Source: Plantago major (taxonomy: Eukaryota; Streptophyta; Magnoliopsida; Lamiales; Plantaginaceae). From it: DNA of 64,000 bases. This document shows positions 56,199 through 64,000 of this stretch, piece after piece. Every line of letters starts with the position of its first letter. The first letter of the stretch is position 1. The position numbers were made by a program, and so were the translations under genes. The stretch lies in NCBI GenBank assembly GCA_026545765.1, contig CM048842.1, forward strand, positions 48,679,431 through 48,743,430. The letters run 5' to 3'. The notes beneath the pieces are model-generated. The model was not told the origin of the DNA. It was given only the letters and a program-made list of their open reading frames with translations, and ran no database searches.

Positions 56199-58014
56199 GC
56201 AGATGCCACGACATTGGCCACCCACATACCGTCCTCCCCCATGCGGCCAGTCAGGGGGGTAGTCGAGGAGGGGGGTCAGACTCAGAGGAGAAGGGTAGTC
56301 AGAGCAGCCGCTCTACGGTTTCTGAGACCCCACCTGGTTCGATCAGGGGCTCGAATCCGATCTTCGGGAACTTACAGGACGATGATTGTCCCTACACCGA
56401 GCTTGAGGTCGGGGCTCATTGGAAAGAGAAGCATGTGTTGTTCCCACTGGGTAGAGACAAGTAAGTATTATGCATTCCTTTATATATATAGAACATACCT
56501 TAAGATAATTTATGTCACATCATTGTTGTACTATACTAATTAATATTTGTTTCTTTTATCTTATACATTGATAACAGGTTATGGCCTTCAGATGCAGCCG
56601 CTAAACTCGGTGACATCTTTCGGAGCAAGAGGGAGCCCCCGGGGGAGGGGGTGAGAAGTGGTCGTGCATCTCGGACCAGATGAGTTGCGGGTAAGTTTAA
56701 ATCTGACATTCCTTTATTTGTTGTTATAATCGTTGTTTTAATGTGAGTGGTATGTTAGTCACTGTATGTGAGTGGTATATTAGCCGCTGAACTTGGGTGA
56801 TATGTTAGTCACCACTGTGTTAGTAAAGTTTAGGACAATGTGAGTGGTATGTTAGCTGCTGAACTTGGGTGATATGTTAGTCACCACTGTGTTAGTAAAT
56901 TTTAGGACAATGTGAGTGGTATGTTAGCCACTATATGTGAGTGGTATGTTAGCTGCTAAACTTGGGTGATATGTTAGTCACCATTGAATATGTTATGTTG
57001 TGTTATCTTATTAAATTGATGTCTCGATTTACGTTATGTAATTTGGATGTTGTCTGGAATTGAGAATGTAGAAAAAGTACTTCATTCCCAACAAGTTGCT
57101 CCACCTGATATGGCCTTGTTTCGAGTCACTGGGGCCAGCCCGATACAAGAGGATATGGTTTGCACTATGAAAAGGATGTTGCGACAAAACAAAAGGCCTG
57201 CTTGGTGTGATGAGGAGGAGTGGGGGCTTTGGGTGGCCTACTGGACTCGAGCTGATGTCCAGTAGATTGCGGACCAGAACAGAGAGAACCGGCTGACTAA
57301 GCCGTCTGAGGGTAAAGGGGTGGCCATTCACCACTATGGGTCGTAAGCTGTTCTTACACATTACGTGAAATCTGTAAGTGTACATCTAATTTGTCAGTTT
57401 ATTCGTACATTTGTTTTGTGTTTCATTTCTACACCTTTCATGAGTTCCTAGCTAAATGTTTGCATATATATGTTCTTCAGGGGAGAAGAATACCGCCTTC
57501 GAGTACTTTAAAAGAGCTAAGCTGAAGAACGACAAATGGGTTGACAGCAAGTCCGAGGCTATTGTGGTACGTTAATTTTGGTTAAAGTTCATATTTGTGT
57601 AGTACAAGTTATTATGAAAAAAACTATAACTTATGATATCTGCATTTTACGGTTTCAGGCTGAGGTGGAGGCTCAGATCGAGAGGCAGCAGGCCGAAGCG
57701 GGTGAGGAGCTGACAATTGAACAACAAAACAACATCTTCTTAGCCGTCAACCCAATGAACAACAAAGGCCGAGTATATGGATTGGGGAATTTCGGCCCTG
57801 TGGTGACTACTCATACCTACTCAGCATCCCAACAATCTAGACATCAGGTTTTCACACAGGAGTAGGTCTCGGAGTTGGTGCGATCAGGTTCGAACATGTT
57901 GCCTGCTAAGGAGAAATGGAAATGGCGAGATAGAGTACTACGGGAGGAAAATGAGGGAACAGATGCAAGCTTTCATGTCCAGGTTCCAGCAGCAGCCACC
58001 CTCGTCCGGTAGTT
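56199..58014 (+). pseudogene. CACTA 3 second gene, plant Ptta/En/Spm family, decayed
   Basis: The same gene as in CACTA 4, in the older element. It starts near TTTTTGCAGATGCCACG. Exon remnants are about 56199-56461 (ending at GACAAGTAAGT), 56579-56690 (KLGDIFRSKREPPGEG), 57071-57374 (KYFIPNKLLHLIWPC, EEEWGLWVAYWTRADV), 57481-57566 (AFEYFKRAKLKNDKWVDSKS) and 57659-58014 (AEVEAQIERQQAEAGEELTI, NNIFLAVNPMNNKGRVYGLG). In-frame stops occur after TRADVQ (57263) and after VFTQE (57863), and frames shift between exons. It is inactive. Confidence 0.75.
56742..56983. repeat. Intronic minisatellite in CACTA 3
   Basis: About nine units of GTGAGTGGTATGTTAGCCRC / GGGTGATATGTTAGTCACC, longer than the matching array in CACTA 4. 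The array is conserved in position between the two elements. Confidence 0.85.
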
Positions 58015-58224
58015 AGATTTCGACTTGTGTTTTTCTGACTTCTTACTTTATACTATGTACGAATATTTCATTTCATTACGGATGGTTTGTTAACTTTTGT
58101 AGAATGATTTTTGTTTAATTAAAACAATTTCATTATTAGATTTACTGTCGGACATTATATTTGTGAAACAGGTGAAATATGAAAACAGGCTGCAAAATAT
58201 AAAAAAAATAATTTTAAATCTGCT

Positions 58225-58566
58225 TTTTTAGCGACGGATAAAATATCCGTCGCTAAAAAGCAGATTTAAAAAAAAACAAAAAATCTGCTTTTTAGCGACG
58301 GATAAAAGCAGATTATAAAAAAACAAAAATCTGCTTTTTTAGCGACGGATAGTTTATCCGTCGCTAAAAAGCCAGTTTTTTATATTTTTAAAATAAAAAT
58401 CTGCTTTTTAGCGACAGATAAAATCCGTCGCTAAAAAGTCAATGGTTTATCCGTCGCGATTTAGCAACTGATAACCTATCCGTGGGACGACGGCTTTTTT
58501 ATTCTTCGCTAAGTCCGTTGTTAAGGACTTAGCGACCGATCGCTACTGTTTTAGCGACGGATACAG
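58225..58566. repeat. CACTA 3 right subterminal repeats
   Basis: Repeated units of CTGCTTTTTAGCGACGGATA with inverted TATCCGTCGCTAAAAAGC form several near-perfect hairpins in 340 bp at the right end of the element. Confidence 0.85.
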
Positions 58567-58581
58567 TAGATTTTTGTAGTG

Positions 58582-59350
58582 TGTAGTAATTCACCCGCCA
58601 ATAACCTGCCATTGTTATTACCCGAATCGTCGCGGGTTGGAAAATTATTCTACCCACCGTAGGTCGGACAAATAATCATGCAGGTTGGTTTGATTTTTTG
58701 TAAATACCCGTTAATACCCGCTCGCGCTCACCCCTAATTAAAATTGAGACTTCGTCTTGATATGGGCCCATCTCATAATAAACTGCCGATCGTGCTAAAG
58801 TATTTTAATTTTGCAACTTCACAAGAATATATAGACCCATAAATTTATGCATACTATATAAAAAAAAAAAGGTTGTATCAATATTTACACCCCAAACATA
58901 CAATAAACGTCAATGAAGTTCATAAAAGCAACCATGAGTGCAGTTTAAAAAAAGGCTGTATTTGCCCAGCTGGTACTGTGGCTAGCTCCGATCTGAAAAA
59001 GGTTGGCACTGCATCAATATCTAAAAACTGGGATCCTTTTGTTTAGCCACAATAATTAGCGTCTACATCAGAAATAAATAAAGCCTGTAACAAGAGTACT
59101 GAATATATATCTCAACATCACATCAACAAGCCCCTTTCTTAGCCTGTCTTAACAAGAAACATCTGTTTCCCTTTTTTCTTCTTTTTTTCCTTAATAATAA
59201 TACAAAGAAAGGTGGTCCTGACCTATCTCACTATCTATCCATCACCAATAAATTAATTGCCTTCTCCAAAACTTTAAATAACCCCCTTTTTCTCCACTCC
59301 CCTTTTATTTCCCTCTCCTCCTTCGATCACTTGACAAAAACATCCCAAAT
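58582..59350 (+). other. KNAT7 upstream region
   Basis: A stretch of 769 bp separates the right end of CACTA 3 from the KNAT7 start codon. The first 150 bp have CACCCGCC and CACCCCTAATTAAAATT words of an older degraded element. The proximal part contains a TATA-like TTTAAATA and a CT-rich leader, CTCCACTCCCC then CCCTCTCCTCCTTCG, typical of plant core promoters. The proximal promoter therefore appears intact. Confidence 0.55.
59273..59280 (+). promoter_or_regulatory. TATA-like box of KNAT7
   Basis: TTTAAATA in CAAAACTTTAAATAACC lies 71-78 bp before the ATG and is followed by a pyrimidine-rich leader. The match is not perfect, and other AT-rich words are near. Confidence 0.45.
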
Positions 59351-59868
59351 ATGCAAGAACAGGGGATGACCATGATGGGCTCCGGGGTATTAGGCGACGT
59401 TTCGATGGTTGGTGCTGCTGGTCTGTCGCCCGAGCAGCACCATCAGTTAAAGGCGGAGATTGCTACGCACCCCCTTTACGAACAGCTTCTGTCCGCACAC
59501 GTTTCGTGCCTGCGTGTTGCCACGCCTATCGATCAGCTCCCGCTTATCGACGCGCAGCTAGCTCAGTCATCGCACCTGTTGCGTTCTTATGCACAGAGTA
59601 TGAACAACAGCAATAACAACTCTGGTCAGCTATCTCCTCATGAGAGACAGGACCTTGACAACCTTTTGGTATGTTGTGTTTGGTTTTAATTTAGTTGGAT
59701 GAGATATTGAATATTGTTGATGATGTAATATAAAATATTTTGAATAGGGACAATACTTGTTAGTATTGTGTTCATTCAGAGAGCAACTGCAGCAACATGT
59801 CAGAGTCCATGCTGTTGAAGCTGTCATGGCCTGCCGTGAAATCGAGCACAACTTGCAATCTCTCACTG
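59351..59868 (+). CDS. KNAT7: KNAT7-type class II KNOX homeobox gene, exons 1 and 2 (partial)
   Basis: KNAT7 is a nuclear TALE homeodomain transcription factor known in Arabidopsis as a regulator of secondary cell wall formation. Exon 1 is 59351-59668 (106 codons, phase 0), exon 2 is 59748-59868, with GT/AG borders. The KNOX1 half of the MEINOX domain lies at about residues 28-78 ([19 protein letters not shown], then [19 protein letters not shown]). KNOX2 begins at the exon 1/2 border (DLDNLL then [35 protein letters not shown]). These words match KNAT7 better than KNAT3/4/5, which have AEILSHPLYEQ and ATPVDQLP. The rest of KNOX2, the ELK and the homeodomain are not found up to 64000, so the gene either has an intron over 4.1 kb or is broken. 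Confidence 0.9.
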
Positions 59869-60688
59869 GTAATAAATTCATAATCCACTTTACTCATCAT
59901 TTCTTTTCTTTTCTAGCTATTCCTTTTTGTTTTTGTTCTGAAAATGAATATTGACAAATTATAAGATGCTTTCTGAAATGGCTGGTATTAATCATGTAAA
60001 ATTTGTTTGTCTGAGCAATTATTATGGGCTAGCTACATGTACAGTTTTGTCCAGTTTTATTAACAAAATTTCTCTGCTTTTTCAATTCTATGTTTGTAAG
60101 AGGGGGAAGAGATCATATATCTAATTATCTATAAGAAGATTGGTGATTAAGATAAGCTGAATGTTTAAAACTTTTTTTTTAAATTTTTATCAACTCATGG
60201 TGATTTGACAAGATAGAAACTTTTTAAATTTCTTTTCTACGTCTGTGAAAATAATCTTCTTTTATCAACTTTTTGAAATTATTATTTTTCATAAGATGTA
60301 AAACTGGTGTCTCCTTGGCCATTTAAATCTCAACTAAACTAATTTTAGAGGTTATTAATGTTAATGGTAAAACTTGTTTTATAATATGCTTATTCATCTT
60401 ATTTTAAATACTGATTCCAGGGTGTACAAATGTTCTTTTTTGAGTTTTTCTGTTTTTTTCTAAATCTTTATGGCATTTATATAATATTTTTGTAAAAACG
60501 AAAGATCAATTTATATGTTTTGATTAGTACTATGTATTAAATTTGTATATATTTGTGGTTGAGCTGGAGAAGGTAGGTAAGAGTATTTTGGTAATTGAGC
60601 AACTATACAAATCCATTTACGCTTTATTAGTGTGATTAACAAAGTTTATTTAAATGCCTACATGTATTGCTAACACCACTGAGCATTA
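59869..60688 (+). other. KNAT7 intron 2, first part
   Basis: AT-rich non-coding sequence follows the exon 2 donor GGTAATAAATTC. I see no exon matching the acidic KNAT7 segment expected next. Confidence 0.55.
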
Positions 60689-60921
60689 CTCCCTTCGTAT
60701 AAAAATTTTTTTTTTTCATTTTACTATTCTTCGGTCAACTGTCTTCGACTTTAACCATAAATTACTTTTGAACTATAATAGTAAATAATTCAATTTAAAT
60801 TTTCATTATATTATTTTATTAAAATTATTTATTATTATATTTTAAAATTAATTTGTAGTAAAAGTTGAAGACAGTTGACCGTTCAAAGTCAAAATGAAAA
60901 TATTTCTCTGGAAAGAGAGAG
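60689..60921. mobile_element. Stowaway-like MITE
   Basis: It begins CTCCCTTCGTATAAAAA and ends TCTCTGGAAAGAGAGAG, with TA on each side (60687-60688 and 60922-60923). Facing words TTCGGTCAACTGTCTTCGAC and GAAGACAGTTGACCGTTC form a long internal stem. It has no coding capacity. Confidence 0.75.
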
Positions 60922-60923
60922 TA

Positions 60924-62304
60924 TTTAATTAAGTCGATAGAACTGTCGGATTAGTTTAGGATTTGGTATGGGTAAAAAGCAAATATTTGATCTTCAAAAT
61001 ATATTAAAAATGCAACTGTTTAACACAATCTTATTAGCTACTGATAAGTCTGATATGATCAGTTTGTCTAAGAAGTTTATAAAAGAAATAAACTAATTGA
61101 TTTGTTTTTATCTACTATATTTAGTATAATTAATTTGCTAAACACGTCCAACAAAATCGACTAGCTTGTCACTTATACAATCGGTTATCAGCTAACTTAT
61201 CAACTATTACTAGCTAACTTTTCAACTAGTTTTATTAAACAGTGTAATTAAAAACATCTAAAATTTCCATTAACTCATAACTTTCTATATCAAACTCTCT
61301 CTTAGTACCAGGCCTATCCATGCACCATACCCTCTTATCCTATAATAGGTTTTAGATAAATAACCGACCCTTTTTGGATTTGTATCCATACCAACTTCAG
61401 CTTAAATATAGTAAAAAGTGAAATAACTCCAACTCAAGTGAGACAATAGTAGGTGATCGATATTATACGAGTACTAATTTAGGTTGAGTTTTTAAATGAT
61501 CGAGGTGTTCCATTATGTTTAAGTTGCTTAGCTTAATTATAAATAAATGTGGAGTATAGTTTAGTAGTACTAGTATCTTTCATGTTAATTAATTAGTTGA
61601 TGGTTACGTATGTTGCCCCATGCCATTTAGAGGGTAATAGTATATTCCATCAACAACTTATCTCAACACGTACTTTCGGCGTGCACAACATATTATATTT
61701 TCTTTATTACTCTCCAACTCTACAATTAACATATTTAACTTACTTGGGAGAATCATCAATTCAAAATGAAATGTTAAGAATTAAAACATGTTAGTAAATG
61801 TTACAAATTAAAAAATACTATATACTCCATGTCTCACGCCATCTACACATATTTTATTCATATATATCACAATATAAAATGTACTAATTTTATGTTTTAC
61901 ATAGCATACACTGCACTTTATTTCACTATATATATTTTTTTGTACTTATATCATAGTCCAAAGTATTATTATAACCGTATAATGTCAAACTAGGACTAGA
62001 TTAACGATTACGTACCATTTAATTGGAGAAGTGTGACAGGAGATGAGTTGATACGATGAGGTAATTAGAGAGAAGGATAAGAAAGGGAATTGGGTGATAT
62101 TGGAAGTTAGTGTGACCGTACAACAAGAGGTGGGTGCAGTGGGACCCAAGATAAGGAGATATTGTTTGAAGTGGTATGGTATGTAGTTAGGAGAGTTTTA
62201 GTTGCAACGACCAATAATTGTGACTATCAAACCACCCGCCCTTAATTAATTAGCACTACCATTTCAATTTTGCTTCCTTCTAACAACCACCTGGTTATAA
62301 CTTA
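60924..62304 (+). other. Presumed KNAT7 intron 2, AT-rich, no gene seen
   Basis: AT-rich DNA without recognised coding similarity or clear repeats. Confidence 0.45.
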
Positions 62305-62491
62305 CTCCCACCCCTCCGTCCCACAACAAATGTCACATATTTCATTTATATTTGTCTCACTATAAATGTCACATTTTCATTTTTAACAATATTTACAACA
62401 CATTTACAACCCATGTGCATTTGTCCCCTAACATTTACATCAAGCATTAAACTCCAGTGCAACTGCATACTACATTTGTTGCAGTACGGAG
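62305..62491. mobile_element. Stowaway-like MITE
   Basis: The left end CTCCGTCCCACAACAAATG is the inverted counterpart of the right end CATTTGTTGCAGTACGGAG. TA flanks both sides (62303-62304 and 62492-62493). It is 187 bp long and non-coding. Confidence 0.7.
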
Positions 62492-63046
62492 TATAACCTA
62501 GCTAGCTGTGTGTATCAGAATTAGTATCTCTTTTTGATTGCGTGCTCTTGTGTTATCGTTTATATCGGATAATTAACATAAATGATTATGATAGGAATAG
62601 TAGTACTTGATTCTTACTGTATTCGAAATTTTTATGTTCAGTACTGATTTAAAGCATTGTATTCACCCATCCTGGAAATAGGTTTGCAGTTTTGTCATGT
62701 TTTGCGCCCCGAAAGATTTCCGCTCCATTTTTAGTATATCCTCATTCTACTATAGTATTAAAATATTCAAAAAGTTTGACGGATCACTTCATTACTAATG
62801 ACAATAGTACTTTCAATGTTATAAATTAAAAAATAAATAAAACCAACAACATTATTTTATTAAAAATGTATTTAATCCTTATTTAGTTAACCTAAAAGTG
62901 AGTGGGACTCCTTGTCCCAGGACGGTTGAAGTAATAACTTTTATAGAGTTACAGTGTTATATGGGATCTTTAATGTTGAAGTCTATAAGAAATAAGTGAT
63001 GATTTTTTACTAATAATTAGTTAAATATTAAATTGCTCAAGACTAA

Positions 63047-63204
63047 GGCTCTGTTCTCTTCGTCTGCACTGAACTGAACTGAATGGAACTGAACTGAACT
63101 GAACTGAATTATAGTATAAAATATAATTAAGCAGAGCTGAACTGAAATAAATGGATCTGAACTGAACTGAATTGAATGAGTTTGCAGACGAAGAGAACAG
63201 AGCC
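63047..63204. mobile_element. Tourist-type MITE with GAACT repeats, best-preserved copy
   Basis: The inverted ends GGCTCTGTTCTCTTCGTCTG and CAGACGAAGAGAACAGAGCC match perfectly over 20 bases. The duplication TAA flanks it (63044-63046 and 63205-63207). The interior is made of ACTGA and GAACT units (TGAACTGAACTGAATGG). It is the same family as 23828-23984 and 38486-38582. Confidence 0.88.
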
Positions 63205-64000
63205 TAACTACTAATTAAGTTGTCATATGTGTATAAACGCTGGAGAGGGAATGTAAGATTACATGCGAGCTCGGTTAATTCCGAAACCCACTCGCACAAG
63301 TGGAAACAACTAGGAAATTAAAGCAATTCCTATTGGTACTCTACTGCGTGACAAGATTAAACAACTAATAGGGTGTTTGGTATAGAATAAAAACGTTTTT
63401 AACCATGTTTTCTGAACTTTAACTCATAACATGGAAGGAATGGAAAAAAAAAAAACCCACTTGGCATAGCATTCTGCCGCAAACAAACATTATGCAATAT
63501 TATGTATTAGTACTTGATTAAATCATCTTTCCTCTTGTGTTACATAATTCCCATGCATCAAGAACTGATGGAATTTCACTTTTATCAAAATCAGAAGCTA
63601 AGAAAACTTGTTTTGCTGTATTTTTCACAATCATCTGAAGAAATTGCAACAATTTGTTGCTACCTCTTTCTGGTGTTAACATGAAAGGGCAGATGTGCAG
63701 TACACTTGACCAGAGAACGCGGTTAGAAATCATTAGAATCCCATTTTACGTTTTAAGGATTTATGTGCAAGTGTGTAGCTATCATCTTGAAGTACATGGT
63801 AAGCAAACACTAGTGAGCCATATTTAGATCTGATTACAGAATTAATAGAGATGTGTAACTAGTCTGAATGATTGTTGAAGTATTTGCTGAATAATTGTTG
63901 AAGTATTTGCTTGATAACTAAGTTTAGAAAGTAATTTCATATTGGCCTAATTATGTTCTGATGTTATTCCCTTAAAAGTGTTGCTAGTAGTGCTTCAATA
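63205..64000. other. End of window, no gene recognised
   Basis: A 71-codon minus-strand frame at 63733-63518 (with SNKLLQFLQMIVKNTAKQVF and SEIPSVLDAWELCNTRGKM) has a protein-like composition, but I recognise no family and see no flanking exon. It may be a gene fragment in the KNAT7 intron or chance. No homeobox sequence is found. Confidence 0.35.

Larger units (their letters stand above)
44793..58581 (+). mobile_element. CACTA 3, large formerly autonomous En/Spm-type transposon
   Basis: It begins CACTACAAAAAAAACTGTG and ends GATTTTTGTAGTG. TGT flanks both sides (44790-44792 and 58582-58584). Both arms carry inverted GCGACGGATA / TATCCGTCGC repeats. On the plus strand it holds a decayed TNP2 transposase gene, then a decayed second gene of the plant Ptta/En/Spm family. 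Two later insertions sit inside: a Mutator-like non-autonomous element (45303-46251) and a related CACTA (48184-53745). Without them it would be about 7.3 kb. Confidence 0.93.

Noticed and set aside
44793..58581. Reading the whole CACTA 3/CACTA 4 region as one element with three CACTA starts
   Set aside because: Flank joining restores the TNP2 frame at 48183/53749 and TGT duplications pair 44790 with 58582, so two nested elements explain it.
1..64000. tRNA, rRNA or snRNA genes
   Set aside because: No A-box/B-box pair with a foldable cloverleaf and no rRNA-like sequence was noticed. A tRNAscan or Infernal run would be decisive.

Overview
This is a window of nuclear genomic DNA from a flowering plant. 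It holds two host genes with introns and normal plant splice sites, separated by about 50 kb that is almost entirely transposable elements stacked inside one another. The transposons (plant L1 LINE, Tat-like Ty3/gypsy, CACTA, Stowaway and Tourist MITEs) and the host genes (a plant cyclic nucleotide-gated channel and a class II KNOX gene) point to a eudicot. I cannot name the family with confidence.

Host genes. A seven-exon cyclic nucleotide-gated channel gene of the CNGC5-9 type lies on the minus strand at 2663-5954 (672 codons with stop, N-terminus short). The first two exons of a KNAT7 orthologue lie on the plus strand at 59351-59868. Its remaining exons, including the homeobox, are not seen before the window ends.

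Left stack, about 11.86-38.18 kb. A small foldback MITE is split by a LINE-1 (11948-18896, duplication GTCTATGTTGT) and, 16 bp further on, by a CACTA transposon (18927-37959, duplication GTT). The CACTA is itself split by a solo LTR (19258-20683, duplication CCTAG), by more MITEs, and by a 12.8 kb Ty3/gypsy Tat-like retrotransposon (24516-37325, duplication AAGAG, genes on the minus strand). An unbroken relative of the foldback MITE at 38253-38481 serves as an empty-site control.

Middle, 38.2-44.8 kb. This holds a Tourist MITE, a hAT-like end, a non-autonomous element rich in AGCTCC repeats, a truncated CACTA end, and the 3' part of an LTR retrotransposon whose LTR is split by a 1.47 kb CACTA.

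Right stack, 44793-58581. A 13.8 kb CACTA (duplication TGT) carries decayed TNP2 transposase and second-gene (Ptta/En/Spm) sequences. A related 5.56 kb CACTA (48184-53745) has inserted into its TNP2 reading frame, and a Mutator-like non-autonomous element (45303-46251, 9-bp duplication) sits in its left arm. The outer CACTA ends 769 bp before the KNAT7 start codon.

No transposon gene here appears fully intact: the LINE has lost part of its reverse transcriptase, the gypsy element its RNase H, and the CACTA genes carry stops and frameshifts. I found no tRNA, rRNA or CRISPR, and no convincing wholly new system. The most unusual items are the AGCTCC-repeat elements, the three antisense TATA-plus-ORF units in the gypsy element, and the recurring long G/C homopolymers.
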